From: Luteimonas sp. YGD11-2
Lineage (GTDB): Bacteria > Pseudomonadota > Gammaproteobacteria > Xanthomonadales > Xanthomonadaceae
Length of the DNA: 64,000 nucleotides
Direction of reading: 5' to 3'
NCBI RefSeq assembly: GCF_004118975.1
Contig: NZ_CP035376.1
Span: forward strand, 1,302,001-1,366,000
Part shown: positions 16,818 through 24,268 of the stretch, piece by piece
How the letters are laid out: each line of letters begins with the position of its first letter
Numbering within the stretch: the stretch's first letter is position 1
Position numbers and translations under genes: made by a program
Notes under the pieces: generated by a model
Told to the model about the DNA's origin: nothing
What the model saw: only the letters and a program-made list of their open reading frames with translations
Databases searched by the model: none

Positions 16818-17273
16818 ATGAACCAGCAGAGCCGGACCACCGAGACGTTGAACGACCTGATCGCCATCGCCCGCGACGGGCAGGAGTTCTACCAGGATGC
16901 GTCCACGCGGATCGACGATGTCGAGCTGAAGTCGCTGTTCACCCGCGTGGCCACGACCAAGGCCACGATCATCGCCGAGCTGGGCGCTGCCGTGCAGGCC
17001 GTGGGCGGCGACCCCGAGGGCTCGGGCACCATGCGCGGCTCGATGCAGGAGATGTACGCCCGCGTGCGTGCCGCGCTGGGTGACAAGGAATACAGCTATG
17101 TCGCCGAACTGGAGGAGTCCGAGGACCGCCTCCTGCACGCGTTCGAGGACGCGGTCAAGGATGAGAAGACGCCGCCGGCCGCGCGCGACGTGGTCACCCG
17201 GCTGATGCCGGAAGTGCGCGCCTGTCACGACCTCATGCGCGCACGCAAGCATGCGATGAAGGGCGTTTCCTGA
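16818..17273 (+). CDS. DUF2383 / PA2169-family four-helix-bundle protein
   Basis: The 151-residue all-helical protein contains the PA2169-type pattern: LNDLIAIARDGQEFYQDAST, then ELKSLFTRVATTKATIIAEL, then a Gly-poor helix pair with HAFEDAVKDEKTPPAARDVV. Members are ferritin-like four-helix bundles of unknown function, often induced by stress; metal binding is not established. A CAGGAGA ribosome-binding site is well placed. The gene stands alone between a hairpin-containing leader and a hairpin after its stop. Confidence 0.88.
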   Translation: MNQQSRTTETLNDLIAIARDGQEFYQDASTRIDDVELKSLFTRVATTKATIIAELGAAVQAVGGDPEGSGTMRGSMQEMYARVRAALGDKEYSYVAELEESEDRLLHAFEDAVKDEKTPPAARDVVTRLMPEVRACHDLMRARKHAMKGVS

Positions 17274-17296
17274 GTCATCGGATCGCGCACTGACTG

Positions 17297-17324
17297 CGGC
17301 CCATCCGGGTATCCGGGTGGGCCG
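17297..17324 (+). terminator. Hairpin after the DUF2383 gene
   Basis: CGGCCCATCCGG and CCGGGTGGGCCG form a 12-bp stem with one wobble pair and a GTAT loop. There is no T tract, so it is a weak terminator or a 3'-end stabiliser. Confidence 0.5.
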
Positions 17325-17349
17325 TATGCGTTGGGCCGGCAGCGCCCGC

Positions 17350-17355
17350 TAGAAT
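17350..17355 (+). promoter_or_regulatory. -10 box TAGAAT for the DUF6164 gene
   Basis: TAGAAT lies 28 bases before the ATG at 17384, which gives a leader of about 20 bases. The -35 region is not recognisable. Confidence 0.4.
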
Positions 17356-17383
17356 CGCGGCGTCCCCGCTACACGGTCGATCG

Positions 17384-17749
17384 ATGTCCAAGGTCCTGCT
17401 GCATCTGCGCAACGTCCCGGACGAGGAAGCCGATGGCGTCCGTGCGTTCCTCGATGCCCACCGCATCGCCTGGTACCAGACCCGGCCCGGCCCGCTGGGC
17501 ATCACCGGCGGGGCGATCTGGATCAAGCACGACCAGGACTACCCGCAGGCGCGCCGGCTGATGGATACCTACCAGCAGGAGCTCCGCGAGCGGGTGCGCG
17601 CCGGGCTGGCCGACGCGCGTGCGCGTGGCGAGGACGAGACCTTTGCCGACATGCTGCGCGAACGCCCGGGCTGGGTGCTGGTGCGGGTGCTGGCGATCCT
17701 GGCGCTGCTCGCCCTGATGGCGCTTCCCGGCTATCTGCTCTGGCGCTAG
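17384..17749 (+). CDS. DUF6164 family small membrane protein
   Basis: The 121-residue protein has a soluble N-terminal domain (KVLLHLRNVPDEEADGVRAF ... IAWYQTRPGPLGITGGAIWI), which looks like the putative-signal-transducing/DUF2007-like ferredoxin fold. A helical linker and one C-terminal transmembrane helix follow at about 98-119 (VLVRVLAILALLALMALPGYLL), ending LWR. The group is widespread in Xanthomonadaceae and has no known function. It is a tail-anchored arrangement with the domain facing the cytoplasm. Confidence 0.8.
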   Translation: MSKVLLHLRNVPDEEADGVRAFLDAHRIAWYQTRPGPLGITGGAIWIKHDQDYPQARRLMDTYQQELRERVRAGLADARARGEDETFADMLRERPGWVLVRVLAILALLALMALPGYLLWR

Positions 17750-17800
17750 CGTCGTCCGGGCACCGCCTTCGATACTCACATGCGGTGAATGCCGGGATCC

Positions 17801-17806
17801 TATGAT
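17801..17806 (+). promoter_or_regulatory. -10 box TATGAT for the first lipoprotein gene
   Basis: TATGAT lies 27 bases before the ATG at 17834. The -35 region has no good match. Confidence 0.35.
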
Positions 17807-17833
17807 CGAAGACGGCCGATCGCCTGCGGAGCC

Positions 17834-18541
17834 ATGATGAAATCGACCCTGGTCCTTGCTCTTGCCGCCGCGATGACGGCGTCGGCGCTGTCCGCCTGTG
17901 GCGAGCGCGCGCCACCGTCGCCCCCGCCGGCGCCTGCGGACTCCGCGCCGCCACAGGAACGCGTGCCGGCCAATGATCCGGCGGTGCGTCGCCATGAGCG
18001 CGCCGCTCCTCCGGAATTGCAGGCGCTGGTGAGCGGACGCTTCGAGCCGCGTGGCGAGCGCGCCACCCGGGCCACCGGCGCGATCGAGGTCGACGACCAT
18101 GCGATCTCCGCCGCACAGGGCGACGAGCTGAGCACCGAGCGCATCGCGATCGTCCGCGGCGACGACCAGTACCGCGCGGGCGAGCGCTATTCCAGTCTGC
18201 TCATGGTGGGCGCCGAACAGCCGGTCGAGCTGCGCCGGGTGTATCCGCCCGCTGGCGACACCAGTGACGATGACCCCCTGGCCGCCGACACCGCGGCGGT
18301 CGAAGGCACGCCCCCCGTCTCTGCGGGTGTTCCTGCCGGTATTCCTGCCGATGCCGCTGCCGATAGGCACACGGCGGTGCCGCTGTGCGCCTCCGGCGAG
18401 GCGAGCTACATCGCCCTGGTGATGGTCAACGAAGGCGACCGCCAGGTCGTGCGCCTGGCCGGGCTGAGGGGCGATTCGATGCCGGCCGCCGGTGCCAGCG
18501 ATATCGAGGCGTGCGAGGTGCTGGAGTACGAGTCGCGCTGA
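17834..18541 (+). CDS. Putative lipoprotein, tandem paralogue 1
   Basis: The 235-residue protein starts with MMKSTLVLALAAAMTASALS, followed by the lipobox LSAC (Cys at about residue 22), so it should be lipidated and exported. A Pro/Ala-rich linker follows, then a beta-rich domain with ERIAIVRGDDQYRAGERYSS, EQPVELRRV, SYIALVMVNEGDRQVVRLAG and LRGDSMPAA. The same segments recur in the next gene, so the two are tandem duplicates. This copy has an extra insert of about 35 residues (AADTAAVEGTPPVSAGVPAG region) between the two halves. Family and function are unknown. Confidence 0.75.
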   Translation: MMKSTLVLALAAAMTASALSACGERAPPSPPPAPADSAPPQERVPANDPAVRRHERAAPPELQALVSGRFEPRGERATRATGAIEVDDHAISAAQGDELSTERIAIVRGDDQYRAGERYSSLLMVGAEQPVELRRVYPPAGDTSDDDPLAADTAAVEGTPPVSAGVPAGIPADAAADRHTAVPLCASGEASYIALVMVNEGDRQVVRLAGLRGDSMPAAGASDIEACEVLEYESR

Positions 18542-18644
18542 GCCGTGGGTCGCATTCCGGCATTTCGCCGAAGCCCGCTCACGGAATATGAACATCTGTG
18601 GCCGTCGACTCCGGATAATGCGCGCAGGTTTCACGGAGCTGAAG

Positions 18645-19265
18645 ATGACCTCGCGACCCATCCGCCTGCTGTTCGTTGCCCTCGCGGCGACCGGACTGGC
18701 CGCCTGCCAGGAGATCGCCGATACGCCGGCGCACACCTCCACCACCGCACCGGTGCTGGTCACCGCCGCGCCGCCTCCGGCCGACGTGCCCAGCCATGAT
18801 CCGCAGCTGCGCCCGGGTTCGCGCGCGGCGCCGCCGATGCTGCACCCGGTGGCGCTCGGCCCGTTCGAGACCGGCAATCCGATCGCCGAATCGGTCACCG
18901 GGCGCATCACCATCGAAGGCTCGCGCATCGTCGGCGAGAACGGCGCCGAGTTCGTCACCGAACGCATCGCGATCCTGCGCGGCGGCGACGAATTCCTGCC
19001 GGGCCAGCGGTATGCCGACGCGATGATGATCGGCACCGAGCATCCGGTGGAACTGCGTCGGGTGGTCAGCGAGACCTGGCCCACGCGCGCACCGGGCAAC
19101 GCCATCTGCCGCGACATGAAGACCGGCTACCTCGCCATTACCAAGATCGCCGAGGGCGACCACGATGTCGTGCGCCTGATGGGCCTGCGCGGGCAGGACA
19201 TGCCGGCGCCGAGCGCCGCCGACGTCACCGTCTGCGCATCGTCGTCGTACTACGCGCGGCGCTGA
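18645..19265 (+). CDS. Putative lipoprotein, tandem paralogue 2
   Basis: The 206-residue protein starts MTSRPIRLLFVALAATGL followed by lipobox LAAC. The mature part shares with the preceding gene the blocks ERIAILRGGDEFLPGQRY, EHPVELRRV, GYLAITKIAEGDHDVVRLMG and LRGQDMPAPSAAD, and ends with a Cys-containing tail as paralogue 1 does. A GATAAT box at 18614-18619 and ACGGAG before the ATG suggest separate transcription. Upstream in-frame codons exist but do not look like protein, and the signal peptide fixes this start. Function is unknown. Confidence 0.75.
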   Translation: MTSRPIRLLFVALAATGLAACQEIADTPAHTSTTAPVLVTAAPPPADVPSHDPQLRPGSRAAPPMLHPVALGPFETGNPIAESVTGRITIEGSRIVGENGAEFVTERIAILRGGDEFLPGQRYADAMMIGTEHPVELRRVVSETWPTRAPGNAICRDMKTGYLAITKIAEGDHDVVRLMGLRGQDMPAPSAADVTVCASSSYYARR

Positions 19266-19335
19266 TCCGACGCGGCGCGCGCCGCGGTCCGTGACCATCG
19301 GCACCCGGCTGCGGCGCATATTTTCTTTATGGTCC

Positions 19336-19359
19336 GGGGCGGCCTTCGCTGGCCGCCCC
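19336..19359 (+). promoter_or_regulatory. Perfect GC hairpin before the M17 aminopeptidase
   Basis: GGGGCGGCC-TTCGCT-GGCCGCCCC is a 9-bp stem with a 6-base loop, ending 21 bases before the ATG at 19381. It may end transcription of the lipoprotein gene or sit in the aminopeptidase leader; no T tract follows it. Confidence 0.4.
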
Positions 19360-19380
19360 GTCCGTTCGCCTGGAGTCCAC

Positions 19381-20949
19381 ATGTTCCGATCGTTCTCGCT
19401 GCAGCGCATGCTGTTGGCGCTGCTGCTCTCGTGTCTCGCCCTGCCTGCCGCCGCGCAGCGTGAGATCCGCTTCGATGCCTACGCGGTGCCGTCGGCCGGC
19501 ACGGTCGCGGTGGCGATGCGTGGCGAGGGTCCCCAGACCGGCGCGTTCGCCGATGTCGATGCGGCCACCGGTGGTGCGTTGGCACGCGCGGTCGCCGCGG
19601 CAGGCTACAAGGGTCGCGCCGATACCCAGCTCGACCTGCCCGGCCTGGCGCCGTTCGACCGTGTGCTGGTGGTGGGCGTTGGCAGCGACGCGCCGTCCAC
19701 GCGCACGCTCGAGGATGTCGGCGGACGTGTCGGCCGCTTTGCGGCCGGCAGCACCGCCGCAGCGGTCGAGCTGCTGTGGGGCGGCGACGAGGCCGCGGCC
19801 GCGCAGCCGCTGGCGTTCGGTGCCGCGCTGGGCGGCTACCGCTTCGACCTCTACCGCTCGCGGCGCGAGGACGATACCGGCCCGCGCGCCGGCGAAGGCA
19901 CGCTGGTGGTGCGTACGCGCGACGGCGCCGCCGCCGCCGAGGCGTTCCAGCGCGACTGGGCGCCGGTCGCCCACGGGGTGAGGTTCGCCCGCGACCTGGT
20001 CACCGAGCCGGCCAGCGCGGTGTATCCGGAAGAATTCGTGCGCCGTACCCGCGAGGCGTTCAACGGCATGCCGGGCGTCACCATCGAAGTGCTCGACGTA
20101 CCGGCGATGGAACGCCTGGGCATGGGCGGCATCCTGGCGGTCGGACAGGGCAGTGCGCGCCCGCCGCGGCTGCTGGTGGTGCGTTATGACGGCGCGGCCC
20201 GCGGCGAGGCGCCTGTCGCCTTCGTCGGCAAGGGCATCACCTTCGATTCCGGCGGCCTGTCCATCAAGGGCAGCGACGGCATGTGGCGCATGAAGTACGA
20301 CATGGCGGGCGCCGCCTCGTCGGTGGGCGCCGTGCTCGGCCTGGCCGGCCGCCGCGCACCGGTGAACGCGGTCGCGGTCGCCGCGCTGGCCGAGAACATG
20401 CCCTCGGGCACCGCGACACGCCCGGGCGACGTCATCCGCACCGCCTCCGGCCAGACCTTCGAGGTCATGAGCACCGATGCGGAAGGGCGCATGGTGCTGG
20501 TCGATGCGCTCTGGTACGTGCAGGACCGCCACAGTCCGCGCGCGATCATCGACATCGCCACCCTGACCGGTGCCATCGTCACCGCCCTGGGCGGCGACTA
20601 CGCCGGCCTCTTCAGCCGTCATGACGATCTGGCCGACCAGCTGCTCGCTGCCGGCGAAGCCTCAGGCGATGCGCTGTGGCGCATGCCGATGCATCCGGGC
20701 TACGGGAAGATGCTGGAGTCGCCGATCGCCGACATGCGCAATGGCGGCGGCCGTCCGGGCTCCGGCACTGCGGCGCACTTCATCGGCGAGTGGGTGGACA
20801 AGGACACGCCGTGGGCGCATCTCGACATCGCCGGCATGGCGTGGATCGAAGCCGGCGGCACCGCCACCACGCCGGCCGGCGCCACCGCGTTCGGCGTGCG
20901 CCTGTTCGACCGCTGGGTGCGTGACCACGTGGAGCCGGCGGCGCGCTGA
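19381..20949 (+). CDS. Exported M17 leucyl aminopeptidase
   Basis: The 522-residue protein is an M17 aminopeptidase that removes N-terminal residues using two divalent metals. It carries a signal peptide (about 1-24, ending PAAAQ), so unlike cytoplasmic PepA it should act in the periplasm or outside. The catalytic C-terminal domain has K284 and D289 in KGITFDSGG, then STDAEGR at 364-370 with metal ligands D366 and E368 and catalytic R370. The usual signature begins with Asn and ends with Leu; here these are Ser364 and Met371. A TGGAG precedes the ATG and a hairpin terminator follows. Confidence 0.93.
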   Translation: MFRSFSLQRMLLALLLSCLALPAAAQREIRFDAYAVPSAGTVAVAMRGEGPQTGAFADVDAATGGALARAVAAAGYKGRADTQLDLPGLAPFDRVLVVGVGSDAPSTRTLEDVGGRVGRFAAGSTAAAVELLWGGDEAAAAQPLAFGAALGGYRFDLYRSRREDDTGPRAGEGTLVVRTRDGAAAAEAFQRDWAPVAHGVRFARDLVTEPASAVYPEEFVRRTREAFNGMPGVTIEVLDVPAMERLGMGGILAVGQGSARPPRLLVVRYDGAARGEAPVAFVGKGITFDSGGLSIKGSDGMWRMKYDMAGAASSVGAVLGLAGRRAPVNAVAVAALAENMPSGTATRPGDVIRTASGQTFEVMSTDAEGRMVLVDALWYVQDRHSPRAIIDIATLTGAIVTALGGDYAGLFSRHDDLADQLLAAGEASGDALWRMPMHPGYGKMLESPIADMRNGGGRPGSGTAAHFIGEWVDKDTPWAHLDIAGMAWIEAGGTATTPAGATAFGVRLFDRWVRDHVEPAAR

Positions 20950-20976
20950 GGGCGCCGCCCAGCAACCACCTGCAGG

Positions 20977-21010
20977 CGGCGGTCCGGGGAAGACCGGGCC
21001 GCCGTTTCGC
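20977..21010 (+). terminator. Terminator after the M17 aminopeptidase
   Basis: CGGCGGTCCGG and CCGGGCCGCCG form an 11-bp stem (one wobble) with a GGAAGA loop at 20977-21004, followed by TTTCGC. Confidence 0.65.
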
Positions 21011-21086
21011 TTTCCGGAATGCGCAGGGCGGCCGAAGCCGCGATGAACGCACACTCCGGCGCGGCAGGTGAGGCCAATGCGCCGCG

Positions 21087-21092
21087 TAGAAT
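21087..21092 (+). promoter_or_regulatory. -10 box TAGAAT, six bases before the trhO-like start
   Basis: The sequence reads TAGAAT-GCGCGC-ATG. No Shine-Dalgarno sequence is present, so a leaderless transcript is expected. Confidence 0.5.
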
Positions 21093-21098
21093 GCGCGC

Positions 21099-21848
21099 AT
21101 GTACACCAGCATCGCCGCCTACTGTTTCGTGCACGTGGACGATCCACGTGCGCTTGCCGACGCCATCGAACCGATCGCCCGCGACCACGGCCTGCTCGGC
21201 AGCGTGCTGGTGGCGGAGGAGGGCCTGAACCTGTTCCTTGCCGGCGGCCTTCGCGGGATTGACGGGTTCCTCGCCTGGTTGAAGGCCGATGCACGCTTCG
21301 CCGGGATCGAGGTCAAGTTCAGCGGGAGCGGCCGGCAGCCGTTCGCGCGGCTCAAGGTCAAGGTCAAGCGCGAGATCATCGCCTTCCGCCGCGACGATGC
21401 ATCGCCGCTGCAGGGGCGCGCGCCGGCGGTGGCGCCGGAGGTGCTTGCGCGCTGGCTGCAGCAGGGCCATGACGACAGCGGGCGCGCCGTGGTGATGCTC
21501 GATACGCGCAACCGCGAGGAAGTCGCCTACGGCACCTTTGCCGGGGCGCTGACGCTTCCGATCGACAACTTCACCGATCTTCCCGGGGCGGTGACCGCGC
21601 AGCGCGACCGGCTCGCCGGGACCACCGTGGTCAGCTTCTGCACCGGGGGCATCCGCTGCGAGAAGGCCGCGCTGTGGATGCGTGCGCAGGGCATGGACAA
21701 CGTGCTGCAGCTCGACGGCGGCATCCTCGGCTACTTCGAGCGCGTCGGCGGCACGGGGTATGAAGGCCGGTGCTTCGTGTTCGACGAGCGCGTGGCGCTC
21801 GACCCGGAGCTGGTCGCGCTTGCCGATGCAGAGACCGACGCCGCATGA
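21099..21848 (+). CDS. trhO: Rhodanese-domain protein, TrhO/YceA family (tRNA U34 hydroxylation)
   Basis: The 249-residue protein has the family's N-terminal ferredoxin-like domain (EEGLNLFLAGGLRGIDGFLAW ... KFSGSG) and a C-terminal rhodanese domain. The active-site loop is C181-TGGIR-C187-EKA. TrhO proteins hydroxylate tRNA uridine-34 in an oxygen-dependent way, the first step to 5-oxyacetyl-uridine; only the catalytic Cys181 is expected to be essential. The stop overlaps the start of the next gene (ATGA). Some relatives in this group are simply annotated as sulfurtransferase, and the exact reaction here is untested. Confidence 0.88.
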   Translation: MYTSIAAYCFVHVDDPRALADAIEPIARDHGLLGSVLVAEEGLNLFLAGGLRGIDGFLAWLKADARFAGIEVKFSGSGRQPFARLKVKVKREIIAFRRDDASPLQGRAPAVAPEVLARWLQQGHDDSGRAVVMLDTRNREEVAYGTFAGALTLPIDNFTDLPGAVTAQRDRLAGTTVVSFCTGGIRCEKAALWMRAQGMDNVLQLDGGILGYFERVGGTGYEGRCFVFDERVALDPELVALADAETDAA

Positions 21849-22201
21849 GCTGGATCGGCATCGTCCTGCTGGTGCTGGCGCTCTACCTCGGCTTCAAGCT
21901 GGTGGGCGTGGTGCTGAAGCTGGTGCTGTTCGTGGTCGCGATCGTGATCGGTTACGCGCTCCTGGCGCCACACCTGGACTGGCCGTCGCCGACGGAGATC
22001 GTCTGGGTGCTGGGGCCGGATACCGATGCGCTGGGGCCCGACGGCCTGCGCGTGCCTGACACCGCCGGCATGCGCCAGCGGGTGGTGGACGGTGTGGCCG
22101 GCGCGATCGCCGAACGCGTGGTACCGGCGGTGGATACCCCGGCGGACCCGCTGCCGTCGCCCTGTGCCGAGGGGCAGGGGGAAGCGGCCGGCGACTGCTG
22201 A
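21845..22201 (+). CDS. Small membrane protein of unknown function
   Basis: The 118-residue protein starts MSWIGIVLLVLALYLGFKLV and has a long hydrophobic N-terminus, about 3-43, that can form two helices. A polar C-terminal tail follows with many Asp, Pro and Val residues and two Cys near the end. No family is recognised. It is translationally coupled to the trhO-like gene by an ATGA overlap, but no functional link is evident. Confidence 0.65.
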   Translation: MSWIGIVLLVLALYLGFKLVGVVLKLVLFVVAIVIGYALLAPHLDWPSPTEIVWVLGPDTDALGPDGLRVPDTAGMRQRVVDGVAGAIAERVVPAVDTPADPLPSPCAEGQGEAAGDC

Positions 22202-22220
22202 ACACCTGCAGTGCCCATCT

Positions 22221-22238
22221 CCCGCCCCGAAGGGCGGG
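22221..22238. terminator. Hairpin between convergent genes
   Basis: CCCGCCC-CGAA-GGGCGGG lies between the stops of the small membrane protein and the DeaD helicase. It is symmetrical and can act on both strands, though neither side has a T tract. Confidence 0.45.
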
Positions 22239-22255
22239 TGGGTGCCTGACGGGCC

Positions 22256-24100
22256 TCAGCCCTCGCGACGCGGCGGCTTGCGCGGGCCGCCCTTGAATCC
22301 ACCCGGCGGACCCTTGCGGAAGCCACCCGGAGCGCTGCCCGGGCGCTTGAAACCACCGGGACGACGCGCGGGCGCCTCGGTATCGGCCGCCTCGGCACGC
22401 CGCATCCGCAGCTGCTGGCCGGCCACGCGCACGCGCTTGAGATGCTCCAGCACCTCGCGCGGCATGCCGTCGGGCAGGTCCACCAGGGTGTAGTCGTCGC
22501 GGATGTCGATGCGGCCGATGTAACGGCTTTCCAGGTCCGCCTCGTTGGCGATCGCGCCGACGATGTTGCCCGGCTGCACGCCGTGCACGTGGCCGACCTC
22601 GATGCGGAAGGTCTCCAGCCCGGCCTCGGGGCCCTGCACGCGCTGCGGGCGGGGCTCGCGCGGTGCGGCATCGTCGGCGGTGCGCCGCTGCCCCCGGTCG
22701 GCGCGTTCCGGTCGCTCGAAGTGGCGCTCGCTTTCGTTGGCACGCTCGAACTTCGGGCGCTCGCGCGGCGGGTCGAGCAGCAGCGGGGTGTCGCCCTGCA
22801 GCAGCGCCGCCAGCGCCGCGGCGATCTCCACCGCTGGCACGTTCTGCTCGCGCTCGTAGGTCTCGACCAGCTCACGGAACATGCCGTGCTGCGGGTGCTG
22901 CAGGCCGTCGCCGATACGGTCGAGGAACTTGGTCACGCGACGTGCGTTCACGGTCTCGACGCTGGGCAGCTCCATCTGTTCGATCGGCTGGCGGGTGGCG
23001 CGTTCGATCGAGCGCAGCATGCCGCGCTCGCGCGGGCTGACGAACAGGATCGCCTCGCCGGCGCGCCCGGCACGCCCGGTGCGACCGATGCGGTGCACGT
23101 AGCTTTCGGTGTCGTACGGAATGTCGTAGTTCAGTACGTGGCTGATGCGCTCCACATCGAGCCCGCGTGCGGCCACGTCGGTGGCGACGAGCACGTCGAT
23201 ACGCCCGTCCTTGAGCTGCTGGATGATGCGCTCGCGCTGCTTCTGTTCGATGTCGCCATTGATCGCCGCAGCGGCAAGACCGCGTGCCGCGAGCTTCTCC
23301 GCCAGTTCCTCGGTCGCGATCTTGGTGCGCGCGAACACGATCATCGCGTCGAACGGCTCGGCCTCGAGGATGCGGGTCATCGCGTCGAGCTTGTGCACGC
23401 CGCTGACCATCCAGTAACGCTGGCGGGTGTTCTTGGTGGTGGTGGTGCTGGCCTTGATCGCGATCTGCACCGGATCACGCAGGTAGGTCTGCGCGATGCG
23501 TGCGATCTGCGTGGGCATCGTCGCCGAGAACAGCGCGACCTGGCGCGTTTCCGGTGTCTTCTTCAGCACCGCCTCGACGTCGTCGATGAAGCCCATGCGC
23601 AGCATCTCGTCGGCCTCGTCGAGCACCAGGGCACGCAGCTCGGAAAGATCCAGCGAGCCGCGCTCGAGGTGGTCGATGATGCGGCCGGGGGTGCCCACGA
23701 CCACATGCACGCCGCGCTTCAGAGAGCTCAGCTGGGTGCCGTAACCCTGTCCGCCGTAGATCGGCAGCACCTGGAAGCCGGGAATGTGGTGGGCGTACTT
23801 CTGGAACGCCTCGGCCACCTGGATCGCCAGCTCACGGGTCGGCGCCAGCACCAGCACCTGCGGCTTTCCGGCCGCGGGGTTCAGGCGTGCGAGCATCGGC
23901 AGCGCGAACGCCGCGGTCTTGCCGGTGCCGGTCTGCGCCTGGCCGAGCACGTCGCGGCCTTCGAGCAGCGGCGGGATCGTGGCCGCCTGGATCGGCGACG
24001 GCGTTTCATAGCCGACTTCGGTCAGTGCCTGCAGCAGCGTGGCCGGCAGGCCGAGATCGGAAAAGGTGGTGGTGTCAGCCTGTATGTCGTTTGCGCTCAT
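22256..24100 (-). CDS. deaD: DEAD-box RNA helicase, DeaD/CsdA type
   Basis: The 614-residue protein contains all DEAD-box motifs: Q motif (FSDLGLPATLL ... YETPSPIQ), Walker A AQTGTGKT at 55-62, DEAD at 161-164, SAT in LFSATMPTQ, and HRIGRTGRAGRAG near 340. A C-terminal DbpA-type RNA-binding domain follows (about 470-560), with a basic Gly/Pro/Arg-rich tail (RRPGGFKRPGSAPGGFRKGP). It should unwind structured RNA in ribosome assembly and mRNA decay, particularly in the cold. The start MSANDIQ at 24100 follows a GAGAGA sequence. It is convergent with the small membrane protein gene and divergent from selO. Confidence 0.95.
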   Translation of the reverse strand: MSANDIQADTTTFSDLGLPATLLQALTEVGYETPSPIQAATIPPLLEGRDVLGQAQTGTGKTAAFALPMLARLNPAAGKPQVLVLAPTRELAIQVAEAFQKYAHHIPGFQVLPIYGGQGYGTQLSSLKRGVHVVVGTPGRIIDHLERGSLDLSELRALVLDEADEMLRMGFIDDVEAVLKKTPETRQVALFSATMPTQIARIAQTYLRDPVQIAIKASTTTTKNTRQRYWMVSGVHKLDAMTRILEAEPFDAMIVFARTKIATEELAEKLAARGLAAAAINGDIEQKQRERIIQQLKDGRIDVLVATDVAARGLDVERISHVLNYDIPYDTESYVHRIGRTGRAGRAGEAILFVSPRERGMLRSIERATRQPIEQMELPSVETVNARRVTKFLDRIGDGLQHPQHGMFRELVETYEREQNVPAVEIAAALAALLQGDTPLLLDPPRERPKFERANESERHFERPERADRGQRRTADDAAPREPRPQRVQGPEAGLETFRIEVGHVHGVQPGNIVGAIANEADLESRYIGRIDIRDDYTLVDLPDGMPREVLEHLKRVRVAGQQLRMRRAEAADTEAPARRPGGFKRPGSAPGGFRKGPPGGFKGGPRKPPRREG

Positions 24101-24268
24101 CGCGGTCTCTCGCACCGGTGAGGGCGCAGTTCGTGGGGAACCGGCTAGTCTACGGCACGGCTCCGCCACGTCCCACGCCCGTCCACATCCTGTTCAGCGC
24201 GCGCAGGGCCGCGCGCATCCTCATGGTGTGGGCGCCGCCGTCATCGTGGCGTGTCTACCCTCGCACGC

